Notes under the pieces: generated by a model
What the model was told of the DNA's origin: nothing
The model's database searches: none
The model's input: the letters and a program-made list of their open reading frames with translations, nothing else
Shown here: positions 15,705 to 24,567 of the stretch, one piece after another
Layout of the letters: each line of letters begins with the position of its first letter
How positions within the stretch are numbered: position 1 is the stretch's first letter
Made by a program: the position numbers and the translations under genes
From: Bacteroidota bacterium
GTDB taxonomy: Bacteria; Bacteroidota; Bacteroidia; Bacteroidales; VadinHA17
Length of the DNA: 64,000 nt
Reading direction: 5' to 3'
Assembly: GCA_029547705.1 (NCBI GenBank)
Contig: JAKPOU010000065.1
Coordinates: 1 to 64,000 of the forward strand

Positions 15705-18656
15705 ATGGAAATTGATTTTCTTTTATCAGGCCTTGACGCTCTCGGCAGGGATCTGGAAGGTGATTTAAAATATGACAGGATAACAAGAATACTATATTCC
15801 ACCGATGCTTCTGTGTACAGGGAGCTTCCCCTGGCTGTTTCATGGCCAAGGAATACATCCGATATCAGAAAGATCCTGGCTTTTGCATCTGACAACGACA
15901 TACCCGTTACAATGAGAGCGGCAGGAACCTCACTTGCCGGACAGGTTGTGGGATCCGGTATCATTGTGGATGTTTCAAGGTATATGAAAAGAATACTGGA
16001 AATCAATGAGAAAGAGATGTGGGTACGGGTGGAGCCCGGTGTGGTACTGGATGAGCTGAATATGGTCCTGAGGCCTAAAGGCCTGTTTTTCGGACCCGAA
16101 ACATCTACTTCGAACCGCTGCAATATCGGCGGGATGGTAGGAAACAATGCCTGCGGCTCCCACTCTCTCATTTACGGATCAACCAGGGAACACACGACAG
16201 AACTTAAAACGATACTGAGCGATGGCAGTGAAGCTGTGTTTGGCCCCCTCGACAGTGAGTCCTTTGAGCAGAAATGTCTTCTGCCAGGCCTGGAAGGAAG
16301 GCTTTACCGGGAAATAAGGCAGATGCTCGGCGACCAGACGAACAGGGAACAGATACTCAGCGGTTTTCCGGATCCCAGGATTCCCAGAAGAAATACCGGA
16401 TATGCACTTGACATGCTTCTTGACAGTGATGTGTTCACCCCCGGATCCGGAAGGCCCTTCAATTTCTGCAATCTTCTTGCCGGCTCCGAGGGAACCCTGG
16501 CCATTGTTACCGAGATCAGGCTCAACCTGGTCAGTCTGCCCCCTCCTCACAATGCGCTGGTTTGTATTCATCTGCGGGAAAGGAACGATGCCTTCCTCAC
16601 CAACCTTACCGTACTCAAATACCATCCCTCGGCTGTCGAAATGATGGACGACAGGATCCTCGAACTGACAAAGGAAAATCTCAGCCAGAGAAACAACAGG
16701 TTTTTTCTCGAGGGAGATCCCGGGTCGGTCGTAATAGCTGAATTTGCAGGAGAAAGTCCGGAAGAGGTGGATTCTGTTATTTCTGAAATGGTTGATGATC
16801 TGAAAAGGAGCAATTTCGGTTATGCATACCCGGTGATAAAGGGAAAGGATATTCCGAGGGTATGGGCTTTACGGAAAGCCGGTCTTGGTGTTCTTTCCAA
16901 CATGAAAGGCGATGCCAGGCCCGTATCCCTTATTGAGGACACTGCGGTGTATGTTGAGCATTTGCCACGTTACATTGCGGATTTTGAGAAGATGCTGGCC
17001 CGCTACAACAAGGATGTTGTTTACCATGCGCATATAGGAACAGGCGAACTGCACATCAGGCCTGTACTGAATCTCAAGGATCCGGATGATGTGGAACTGT
17101 TCCGGATCCTGGGAACCGAAACGGCAAAACTGGTAAGGAAATACCGGGGTTCGATGAGCGGGGAGCATGGTGACGGAAGACTGAGAGGTGAATTCATTCC
17201 GCTGGTGCTGGGCGAACACAACTATAATCTCATAAGAGAGATAAAAAGGATATGGGATCCCGCCAATCTCCTTAATCCGGGAAAAATCACCGATACTCCC
17301 AGAATGAATACATCCCTCAGATATGAACCCGGCAAAAAAACGCCCGAAATCACTACCATCCTTGATTTTTCTTCAACAGATGGAATTGTACGGGCAGCCG
17401 AAAAATGCAACGGATCGGGAGACTGCAGGAAGACTGCGCTCATCGGCGGAACGATGTGTCCGTCCTTCATGGCAACAGGAGAAGAGAGGAACTCCACCAG
17501 GGCCAGGGCAAACATTCTCAGAGAGTTTCTGGGATCTGACGAAGGGAATCCCTGGAACCACAGGGAAATATATGATATACTGGATCTTTGTCTTTCCTGC
17601 AAGGGATGCAAAGCTGAATGCCCTTCAGGTGTGGATGTGGCAAAACTGAAGGCGGAATTTCTCCAGCACTGGCACGATATTCACGGGATTCCCCTGAGAA
17701 CAATGCTGATAGCCCACATAACAACAATTAACCGGATCGGGTCAGTTGCCCCGGGGGTCTTTAATTTTTTCATTAACAACAGGATTATTTCCGGATTATT
17801 CAAAAGGGCTGTCGGAATAGCCGGGCAAAGATCAATTCCTTCCCTGTACAAAACCACACTGAGAAAATGGGCGGGAAGTAATTTAAACACTTTAAACCCG
17901 GAAAAACCGGCAGGGAAAGTTTGTCTTTTCATCGACGAATTCACCAATTTTAATGATACTTCAGCCGGAATATCCACGGTGATTCTGCTGACAAAACTGG
18001 GATACAGGGTCATCATTGCAAAGCATAATGAAAGTGCCAGGACTTACCTTTCGAAGGGTTTTCTCAGGAAGGCGCGGAAGATTGCCAGGGACAATATCAT
18101 GAAACTCAGGGATACCGTAAGCAGGGATGTTCCACTGATAGGCATTGAACCGTCGGCAATACTGGGGTTCAGGGATGAGTACCCGGATCTGGCGGGTGAT
18201 GATCTGAAGGATGATGCCGCGAGGCTTGCCGGCAGCAGTTTTATGGTGGATGAATTCCTTGCCGGTGAATACAGGGCAGGAAGGATAAGGAAGGATTCAT
18301 TTTCCACGGATAAATCAGAAATCCTTCTGCATGCACACTGCCAGCAAAAGGCAATTTCGTCTTCGTCCTTCACCATAGAAATGCTTTCAATACCGGAGAA
18401 CTACAGTGTAAGGGAGATTCCTTCAGGATGCTGCGGTATGGCAGGATCATTCGGCTATGAAAAAGAGCATTATGACCTGGCTGTCAGTATAGGCGAAATG
18501 GTCCTGTTTCCGGAAGTAAGGGCTGCAGCGGAGGATGTAATAATAACAGCGCCGGGAACCAGCTGCAGGCATCATATAAAGGACGGAACGGGCAGAAAGG
18601 CCCTGCACCCTGCAGAAGTATTGCTTAAGGCTCTAAAAGGCAGCAGAAGTGCTTAA
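15705..18656 (+). CDS. FAD-linked oxidase/Fe-S fusion (D-lactate dehydrogenase or glycolate oxidase type)
   Basis: This 983-residue fusion has three parts. First is a PCMH-type FAD domain (about 40-215; RAAGTSLAGQVVGSG, NIGGMVGNNACGSHS). Next is an FAD-oxidase C-terminal domain (about 260-530; HIGTGELHIRP, SGEHGDGRLRGEF). Last is an iron-sulfur part with two clusters (C.....C...MCPSF, then CLSCKGCKAECP), followed by a CCG-type domain ending in SGCCGMAGSFGYEKEH. Proteins of this layout oxidise 2-hydroxy acids, often D-lactate, and pass electrons to quinone or ETF. Substrate is inferred. It lies opposite pta, so lactate-to-acetate metabolism is a reasonable context. Confidence 0.9.
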   Translation: MEIDFLLSGLDALGRDLEGDLKYDRITRILYSTDASVYRELPLAVSWPRNTSDIRKILAFASDNDIPVTMRAAGTSLAGQVVGSGIIVDVSRYMKRILEINEKEMWVRVEPGVVLDELNMVLRPKGLFFGPETSTSNRCNIGGMVGNNACGSHSLIYGSTREHTTELKTILSDGSEAVFGPLDSESFEQKCLLPGLEGRLYREIRQMLGDQTNREQILSGFPDPRIPRRNTGYALDMLLDSDVFTPGSGRPFNFCNLLAGSEGTLAIVTEIRLNLVSLPPPHNALVCIHLRERNDAFLTNLTVLKYHPSAVEMMDDRILELTKENLSQRNNRFFLEGDPGSVVIAEFAGESPEEVDSVISEMVDDLKRSNFGYAYPVIKGKDIPRVWALRKAGLGVLSNMKGDARPVSLIEDTAVYVEHLPRYIADFEKMLARYNKDVVYHAHIGTGELHIRPVLNLKDPDDVELFRILGTETAKLVRKYRGSMSGEHGDGRLRGEFIPLVLGEHNYNLIREIKRIWDPANLLNPGKITDTPRMNTSLRYEPGKKTPEITTILDFSSTDGIVRAAEKCNGSGDCRKTALIGGTMCPSFMATGEERNSTRARANILREFLGSDEGNPWNHREIYDILDLCLSCKGCKAECPSGVDVAKLKAEFLQHWHDIHGIPLRTMLIAHITTINRIGSVAPGVFNFFINNRIISGLFKRAVGIAGQRSIPSLYKTTLRKWAGSNLNTLNPEKPAGKVCLFIDEFTNFNDTSAGISTVILLTKLGYRVIIAKHNESARTYLSKGFLRKARKIARDNIMKLRDTVSRDVPLIGIEPSAILGFRDEYPDLAGDDLKDDAARLAGSSFMVDEFLAGEYRAGRIRKDSFSTDKSEILLHAHCQQKAISSSSFTIEMLSIPENYSVREIPSGCCGMAGSFGYEKEHYDLAVSIGEMVLFPEVRAAAEDVIITAPGTSCRHHIKDGTGRKALHPAEVLLKALKGSRSA

Positions 18657-18679
18657 AATCGTTTTATGAAGGCTTCCTT

Positions 18680-19840
18680 TTATTTCCTGCCGGCTCCTGA
18701 AGTATTGTAGTATTCGTTGAAAATTCCCTGAATGAGGGGCTTATAGTAAAGCCAGAAAAACCTTCTCGGATCATCTGCTCTTTTGCTGTACAGTATCCCC
18801 TTCAGTTTTTCATAGTTCCTGAATCGTGAGGTACAGTATTTTATGTCCTTGCTTGCGAAATCGCCTGAAAAATAATATGTTTTCCTTTCCTCCGGCTCCC
18901 TGATAACAGCAGGAAATTCATTTGCAAGTGAATTTTCGGCAAGAAGGGAATCTCCCGGGCCGGTTGTGGAAATCATGAACCTGGAAATAACATCGTTTTC
19001 CATGGGATCAATTATATCGAACCACTGGTCAAATGTTACCCGTCCTGCAAGATTCCAGCTGCTGCTGTATGTATCATCAGTAACTATTGCGGGAAAGGGA
19101 TTTGTCAGATGGGTTCCTTCCTCCAGGACAATTATCCTGTGTTCCTGAAGAAGCACTATTCCCGGTCTGGTGAATGACCAGGGTTCATGGTACTGTTTCC
19201 TGTACATTCCTGGCATCCATGCCGGGAAGCCCCTGCTGGCAGAATCAAGTGAGCTGAAATATTTTCCGGTCCAGCCGGTAAATCTGATTCCCAGTCTTTC
19301 CTGTGCCCTGAAGGATTCATATTCGGCTGTCGGAAAATCAAAGGAGTTGTATTCCATCACAACAAGCTTGTTCCTGTCCTTCATTTCCTTGATCAGAAGG
19401 TTGTCATTGTTGTTGAGCCCTCCGTAGATTTTCCTTGTCCGGCGGCTTTGTGAAAAGCCCTGATACCATTCATTGAAAAATACTCCGTATGTATCTGTAA
19501 CATATATTGCATCAGCCTTTTCCGGAAGCTCTTTCAGGTCCGCAAGCCTGTATTCTTTTCTATCCCAGAGTTTCTTTTTAAGAGGACGCGTGGGTATAAA
19601 TCCGTAATAATCCTTCCGGAATGAAAAACTCCTGTTCGTCTCCCTGTTGACAAATCTGTTATTTGTGAGAATCCAGTTGAAGGATTTATGCTTTTCACGG
19701 TGAATGGAGGGGACTGTCTTGTCGACAATTATTATGTTCATGGCTTTCTTTTCCATGAATGCCCATTGAAGCAGGTTGAGTACAGGCAGAATAAGTAAAG
19801 CTGCCAGTATTAATAATACAATTAGCAATGGTTTTTTCAT
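18680..19840 (-). CDS. conserved membrane-anchored protein, unknown function
   Basis: The 386-residue protein starts with a hydrophobic segment (about residues 4-27) that is either an uncleaved anchor or a signal peptide; the rest is soluble and probably periplasmic. Recognisable stretches are AIYVTDTYGVFFNEWYQG, GGLNNNDNLLIKEMK and KLVVMEYNSFDFPT, which read like a Rossmann or amidotransferase-like alpha/beta fold. I see no catalytic motif and assign no function. Aromatic residues are abundant, as in carbohydrate-binding proteins. It has its own promoter (19904-19911), is convergent with the FAD/Fe-S gene and precedes ggt's 3' end on the map. Confidence 0.75.
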   Translation of the reverse strand: MKKPLLIVLLILAALLILPVLNLLQWAFMEKKAMNIIIVDKTVPSIHREKHKSFNWILTNNRFVNRETNRSFSFRKDYYGFIPTRPLKKKLWDRKEYRLADLKELPEKADAIYVTDTYGVFFNEWYQGFSQSRRTRKIYGGLNNNDNLLIKEMKDRNKLVVMEYNSFDFPTAEYESFRAQERLGIRFTGWTGKYFSSLDSASRGFPAWMPGMYRKQYHEPWSFTRPGIVLLQEHRIIVLEEGTHLTNPFPAIVTDDTYSSSWNLAGRVTFDQWFDIIDPMENDVISRFMISTTGPGDSLLAENSLANEFPAVIREPEERKTYYFSGDFASKDIKYCTSRFRNYEKLKGILYSKRADDPRRFFWLYYKPLIQGIFNEYYNTSGAGRK

Positions 19841-19903
19841 AACTGAATTGTAAACTGAAAAATTATCAAAAACAGTAAACTAGTGTAATTCCTTTTATTT
19901 TTC

Positions 19904-19911
19904 CAAAAATA
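19904..19911 (-). promoter_or_regulatory. -7 box for the unknown gene at 18680-19840
   Basis: The minus strand reads TATTTTTG, a perfect TAnnTTTG match, 63 bases before the start codon at 19840. Confidence 0.55.
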
Positions 19912-19987
19912 GCAATAAAATGCATTATTTTTTTTCAAATGTTGATAAAAACACAGCAATATAGTGAAAAATATTTAATTATCAATG

Positions 19988-21694
19988 TTAATAACCACAT
20001 GCAGTGTTAAATCCGCGTTTATCCGGACCGCCTGCCATCCTGCCGTCAGGAAGTATCTGAATTGCATTCACACTTCCGATGGATGATCTTGTCCGGAACT
20101 CGTGACCCATTTTTTCCAATTTTTTAAGTGTAAGACTATCAATAGTATTTGCCTCTATGCTTATCTGATCGGGAAGCCATTGATGATGAAATCTCCCTGC
20201 ATCAACGGCTTCCGTTATCTTCATATTATAATCCACCACGTTGATTATTACCTGAAAAACGGTTGTCGGAATTGTTGATCCGCCGGGTGAACCGGCAACA
20301 AGAAAAAGTTTTCCTTCTTTTTCAACAATTACCGGCGTCATTGAACTGAGCATTCTTTTTCCCGGTTCAACCGCATTGGCATCCCCTCCTGTAAGGCCAT
20401 ACATATTGGGTGCCCCGGGCTTTATGGAAAAATCATCCATTTCGTTGTTGAGCAGGAAGCCTGCACCTTCCACAACAATACTGCTTCCAAAAGTATTGTT
20501 CAGGGTTGTCGTCACTGCCACCGCATTTCCATGGTGATCAGCCACGGAATAATGTGTTGTCTGCTCATTTTCAGCCGGCAGGGGATCTCCGGCAGATATA
20601 TCTGCTGAAGGCGTGGCTCTTTTTTCATTGAAATCACTCATTCTGGATTTTAAATACTCCCTGCCTGTCAGTTCCCTGACAGGTACCCTGACAAAGTCCG
20701 GGTCGCCTGAATACCTGGCTCGGTCTGCAAATGCCCTTCTTTCAGCTTCCGCAACAAGATGTACAGCTTTTGCCGAATGAAATCCCCATTCTCCGACAGG
20801 ACTTGATTCAATCATCCCGAGAAGCTGAACCAGTATTATTCCTCCTCCCGAGGGGGGCGGCACGGTTGAGAGGCTGTAATTCCTGTATCCGGCCTGAAGC
20901 GGTTCACGGAATACAGATGAATAGTTTTCAAGATCCTGCACGGTAATTATACCGTTGCCCCTTTGCATTTCATTGACTATAAGCTGCGCTGTGAGTCCCG
21001 AATAGAAGCCATCCCTGCCATACTTCCTTATTCTTTTCAGTGTTTTGGCCAGTTCGGGCTGGCGAAGGATATCTCCGCCCTTCCACAATGAGTCTTTTAC
21101 AAAAGCAGGCCGGGCACGGTTTCTGCTTATAAAGTTTTCCCTGTTGCGGTTAAGAGAAGCTGCCTGATCCTCGGGCAGGGGAAAGCCTTTTTCAGCAAGA
21201 GTGATTGCAGGCTGTATCACATCCCTGAAATCAAGCCTGCCGTAAAGGGAATGTATTCTTGTCACACCGTCAACCGTTCCGGGAACACCGGAAGCCAGGT
21301 GTGTGTCAGTACTCAGATTCCCGGAAGGGTTTCCGTCCTCATCAAGGTACATGTCACGCTTTGCGGCCAGGGGGGCCTTTTCACGGAAATCAAGAACATG
21401 TTTACTGCCGTCGCTTTGCCTCAGAACCATAAAACCGCCGCCTCCTATATTGCCTGCTTCCGGATAGCATACTGCAAGGGCAAACTGGACGGCCACCGCG
21501 GCATCAACCGCATTTCCTCCCTTCTGAAGCACTGATATCCCGATCCTTGATGCTTCCGGATGAGCAGAAACAACCATGCCGTTCTCCGTAACAATCTCAC
21601 GGCCTTCGGCAAAGGGGATTTTTGAATCTGAATGCATCTGCCGGCAGGCAGATATCAGGATTACGAGGATCAGGATCTTTACTGCATGCTTCAT
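19988..21694 (-). CDS. ggt: gamma-glutamyltransferase (lipoprotein form)
   Basis: The 568-residue precursor is processed into two subunits by the N-terminal nucleophile Thr379 in QTTHYSV, the same motif and context as the E. coli enzyme. Other family motifs are GGNAVDAAVAVQFAL, GNIGGGGFMV near the start and NNEMDDFSIKPG in the small subunit. It cleaves the gamma-glutamyl bond of glutathione and related compounds. The N-terminus ends in LISAC, a lipobox, so the protein is probably a lipoprotein and not a free periplasmic enzyme. It is monocistronic with its own -7 box. Confidence 0.94.
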   Translation of the reverse strand: MKHAVKILILVILISACRQMHSDSKIPFAEGREIVTENGMVVSAHPEASRIGISVLQKGGNAVDAAVAVQFALAVCYPEAGNIGGGGFMVLRQSDGSKHVLDFREKAPLAAKRDMYLDEDGNPSGNLSTDTHLASGVPGTVDGVTRIHSLYGRLDFRDVIQPAITLAEKGFPLPEDQAASLNRNRENFISRNRARPAFVKDSLWKGGDILRQPELAKTLKRIRKYGRDGFYSGLTAQLIVNEMQRGNGIITVQDLENYSSVFREPLQAGYRNYSLSTVPPPSGGGIILVQLLGMIESSPVGEWGFHSAKAVHLVAEAERRAFADRARYSGDPDFVRVPVRELTGREYLKSRMSDFNEKRATPSADISAGDPLPAENEQTTHYSVADHHGNAVAVTTTLNNTFGSSIVVEGAGFLLNNEMDDFSIKPGAPNMYGLTGGDANAVEPGKRMLSSMTPVIVEKEGKLFLVAGSPGGSTIPTTVFQVIINVVDYNMKITEAVDAGRFHHQWLPDQISIEANTIDSLTLKKLEKMGHEFRTRSSIGSVNAIQILPDGRMAGGPDKRGFNTACGY

Positions 21695-21723
21695 GTTACG
21701 GATTATTGATTCATTGCCGGTAT

Positions 21724-21731
21724 CAAATATA
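21724..21731 (-). promoter_or_regulatory. -7 box for ggt
   Basis: The minus strand reads TATATTTG, a perfect TAnnTTTG match, 29 bases before the ggt start codon. Confidence 0.6.
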
Positions 21732-21802
21732 ATAAAGCCGGCAACAGGTTGTTAAGGCCAGTTGAAAAAAAGAACTGACTATGCCCGATCCACATTGAAT
21801 TA

Positions 21803-21810
21803 TAATTTTG
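21803..21810 (+). promoter_or_regulatory. -7 box for rarA
   Basis: TAATTTTG matches TAnnTTTG and lies 25 bases before the rarA ATG. Confidence 0.6.
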
Positions 21811-21835
21811 CTATTTTTACGTAAACTTAAATAAT

Positions 21836-23137
21836 ATGTTGCCCAATCAACCGCTGGCTGAAAGGATGCGGCCTAAGGACCTTGATGAATTCTGCGGGCA
21901 GGAACATCTGGTCGGCAAAAATGCGGTTCTCAGAAAAATACTGGAATCCGGCAATATCCCGTCATTCATACTATGGGGGCCTCCGGGCGTGGGAAAAACC
22001 ACTCTTGCAAGAATCATTGCCAATACCATGAAAAGGCCCTTCTATCATCTGAGTGCCGTTCATTCGGGTGTGAAAGACGTAAGGGAAGCAATTGAAAAGG
22101 CCGGGAAACAACAGTTTTTCAACCAGCCGAATCCGGTACTGTTCATAGATGAGATACACCGCTTCAGCAAATCCCAGCAGGATTCCCTCCTCAGTGCGGT
22201 TGAACGGGGGATTATCACCCTGGTGGGTGCAACAACCGAAAACCCCTCTTTCGAGGTTATATCCCCGCTCCTCTCCCGCTGCCAGGTCTATATTATGAAT
22301 CCGCTGAGCAGCGGGGAGCTGACCACCCTGCTTGACAGGGCCCTTGAAAAAGATGTCTGGCTTTCGGAATTCGACATTGAAATAGCCGAATATGAAGCTT
22401 TTATAAGACTGTCCGGAGGAGATGCCAGGAAACTGCTCAACGCCCTTGAACTGGTGGTGGCTGTTGAATCAGACGGCAGCAAGGAAAAAAGGATCGTTAT
22501 AAACAATGAGAAAGTCCTGATACATGTCCAGAAAAACCTGGCCCTGTATGATAAAAAGGGAGAACAGCACTATGACATCATCTCAGCCTTCATTAAATCC
22601 GTCAGGGGAAGTGACCCGAATGCAGCGGTTTACTGGCTTGCCAGAATGATTGAAGGCGGAGAGGATCCCGGTTTCATAGCCAGAAGACTCCTGATCCTTG
22701 CAGCGGAAGACATCGGCATTGCGAATCCCAATGCCCTGCTGCTCGCACAGGCCTGCTTTGAAGCCGTAAAAGTGACAGGATGGCCTGAATCCAGGATAAT
22801 ACTTTCTGAAACGGCTATTTACCTTGCAACCTGTGCAAAGAGCAATTCTTCATATACTGCAATCGAATCAGCGATCCGTGCCGTAAAGGAGAGCGGCGAC
22901 CTGCCCGTTCCCCTTCATCTTAGAAATGCACCAACCAGGCTCATGAAAGACCTCGGATATCACAGCGGATATAAATATGCCCATGATTATGAAGGAAATT
23001 TCATTCCTGACAGCTTCCTGCCCGACGGACTTGAAAGCAAAAAGTTTTATGACCCGGGAGCTAATCCACGTGAGGAGGAAATAAGAAAAAGACTATCCGC
23101 CATATGGAGAGATTATTATGATTATAATAAAGAGTAA
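21836..23137 (+). CDS. rarA: replication-associated recombination protein A (AAA+ ATPase)
   Basis: The 433-residue RarA/MgsA/WRNIP1-family clamp-loader-like ATPase acts at stalled replication forks. It has a clear Walker A (GPPGVGKTT, 48-56), Walker B (LFIDEIHRF), sensor 1 (GATTENPSF), and the RarA-specific C-terminal tetramerisation region (AEDIGIANPNALLLAQACFEA and LRNAPTRLMK). Length is typical. It is monocistronic with its own promoter and divergent from ggt. Confidence 0.96.
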   Translation: MLPNQPLAERMRPKDLDEFCGQEHLVGKNAVLRKILESGNIPSFILWGPPGVGKTTLARIIANTMKRPFYHLSAVHSGVKDVREAIEKAGKQQFFNQPNPVLFIDEIHRFSKSQQDSLLSAVERGIITLVGATTENPSFEVISPLLSRCQVYIMNPLSSGELTTLLDRALEKDVWLSEFDIEIAEYEAFIRLSGGDARKLLNALELVVAVESDGSKEKRIVINNEKVLIHVQKNLALYDKKGEQHYDIISAFIKSVRGSDPNAAVYWLARMIEGGEDPGFIARRLLILAAEDIGIANPNALLLAQACFEAVKVTGWPESRIILSETAIYLATCAKSNSSYTAIESAIRAVKESGDLPVPLHLRNAPTRLMKDLGYHSGYKYAHDYEGNFIPDSFLPDGLESKKFYDPGANPREEEIRKRLSAIWRDYYDYNKE

Positions 23138-23338
23138 CCTCCTTACAAAGTAAAACTTCTGTCCCTCAGTTATTACATAAATCCTCACTCCTGCAAAAGA
23201 AATTTCTTTTCCCCGATAACAGGAATTCCTGTTCTTTAATTACAATAATTACATTAGCTTTACAATGATATCATTCCGTTTTTATTGATTCATACAGCAG
23301 CTAAGTTGAACAAGTTCATAATTTAAACACTACCCAAG

Positions 23339-24040
23339 ATGAAAAAGCTTTTTTTTATTCCGGTTTTACTGGCAATGTCATTGATTCTTAATGCCCAGTC
23401 CCTGGAGGAGATTGTAAGGAACTATACTGCAGCCAACAGGTTTGACCAGATTGCAAACAGGAAAAGTATCAGGATAACAGCAAGAATGTCAATGATGGGC
23501 ATGGAGACACCTATGGAGATATGGATGAAAAATCCCAACAAGGTAAAGACAGTGATGAATATGGGCGGACAGGATATCATACAGGCCTTTGACGGGGAGA
23601 AAGGATATTCAGTCAATCCGATGACCGGATCAACACAGCCGGTTGAGATGAAGCCGGAAGAAATCAAGCAGCTTCTCAGCAATAATCTCTTTGACAACAT
23701 GGTCGACAAATTCCTTAAAAACGGTCAGCTTGAACTTGCCGGGGAGGAGGCAGTAAAAGGCAGGCCGGCTATAAAGATAAAGGCCGTCTACGAACCGGGA
23801 ACAACGGGTTACCTTTATATTGACAAAGAAACATGGTATCTGGTAAAACAGGCAATGAATGTGAACCAGGGAGGAATGCAGGCAACAGTTGAAACATATC
23901 CCTCGGACTACAGGGAAATAGGCGGTATTGTCCTGCCGATGAAAATGACTACTTCGGTAAGCGGGATGGAAATGCAGGTCACATTTACGAATGTGGAGAT
24001 CGATGTTCCGATGGATGATTCCGTTTTCAGACTGAAATAA
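23339..24040 (+). CDS. LolA-like outer-membrane lipoprotein carrier family protein
   Basis: The 233-residue secreted protein has a clear signal peptide (MKKLFFIPVLLAMSLILNAQ). Its body is of the LolA/LolB half-barrel type: RITARMSMMGMETPMEIWMK, then GYLYIDKETWYLVKQ and a final VTFTNVEIDVP. There is no lipobox Cys, so it would be soluble in the periplasm. Family members carry lipids or lipoproteins; Bacteroidota encode several paralogues of unclear specificity, so I do not call it lolA. The next element is a bidirectional terminator shared with rnpB. Confidence 0.75.
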   Translation: MKKLFFIPVLLAMSLILNAQSLEEIVRNYTAANRFDQIANRKSIRITARMSMMGMETPMEIWMKNPNKVKTVMNMGGQDIIQAFDGEKGYSVNPMTGSTQPVEMKPEEIKQLLSNNLFDNMVDKFLKNGQLELAGEEAVKGRPAIKIKAVYEPGTTGYLYIDKETWYLVKQAMNVNQGGMQATVETYPSDYREIGGIVLPMKMTTSVSGMEMQVTFTNVEIDVPMDDSVFRLK

Positions 24041-24064
24041 GTCCGGAGCAGGACTGAAAGCATG

Positions 24065-24105
24065 AAAGAAAAAGATGCATTCCGGGGAATGCATCTTTTT
24101 TCTTT
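24065..24105. terminator. bidirectional intrinsic terminator between the LolA-like gene and rnpB
   Basis: GATGCATTCC (24074-24083) and GGAATGCATC (24086-24095) form a perfect 10-bp stem flanked by an A-rich tract on the left and T6CTTT on the right. It therefore serves the plus-strand gene ending at 24040 and the minus-strand RNase P RNA ending near 24118. Confidence 0.85.
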
Positions 24106-24117
24106 GACCTGCATATT

Positions 24118-24494
24118 GTGCAGCGGGCCTGTAAGCCGGCTTCTGTACGGTTCCGGTTTCTGCGAAAGAACTTGAAACCGTTTCCCATCATTTATCTTGT
24201 CCTGCCATCGCTGGCAGGATCATACGATCCACCCCCCGGCACCGGACGAGCAATCCTCAAAGCCGGTATACATGATCTTTCAACCCATGGCATGTACGGC
24301 TTCCCGCGTCACCGCGGAAACCGGTGAGCTCTTACCTCACCTTTTCACCCTTACCCGCAGCCCGGGGGCACGGGCGGTTATTTTCTGTTACCTCCACATA
24401 TCCTCGCGGATATCTTCCCGTTAGGAAGCATGGTGCTCTGTGTTGGCCGGACTTTCCTTTCCGCAGAAGCGGAACGATGGGACAGCCTGCTGCG
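24118..24494 (-). ncRNA. rnpB: RNase P RNA (class A)
   Basis: On the minus strand the 5' part has GGAAAGTCCGGCC and the central part has GGGTAAGGGTGAAAAGGTG and GTAAGAGCTCACC; the 3' part has GCCGGCTTACAGGCCC. These are the conserved core segments of bacterial RNase P RNA, the catalytic subunit that matures tRNA 5' ends. Helix P1 is visible as GCAGC at the 5' end (24489-24493) and GCTGC at the 3' end (24120-24124). A perfect -7 box ends just before it, and a strong terminator follows. Confidence 0.96.
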
Positions 24495-24497
24495 TTG

Positions 24498-24505
24498 CAA
24501 AGATA
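24498..24505 (-). promoter_or_regulatory. -7 box for rnpB
   Basis: The minus strand reads TATCTTTG, a perfect TAnnTTTG. A start about 6-7 bases downstream falls on the first base of helix P1, which agrees with the RNA's expected 5' end. Confidence 0.75.
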
Positions 24506-24544
24506 CTAAATCCATGGCGTACGCGTGCGAAAATTTAAAATGCT

Positions 24545-24552
24545 TATTTTTG
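24545..24552 (+). promoter_or_regulatory. -7 box for queA
   Basis: TATTTTTG matches TAnnTTTG and lies 16 bases before the queA ATG at 24568, divergent from the rnpB promoter 40 bases away. Confidence 0.65.
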
Positions 24553-24567
24553 CACGCATTGTTTTCT

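Noticed and set aside
18680..19840. Assignment as a glycoside hydrolase or amidotransferase
   Set aside because: Only general alpha/beta features are visible; no catalytic motif could be placed.
24430..24567. N-terminal extension of queA
   Set aside because: This part overlaps the 5' end of RNase P RNA and the queA promoter, and does not resemble QueA.
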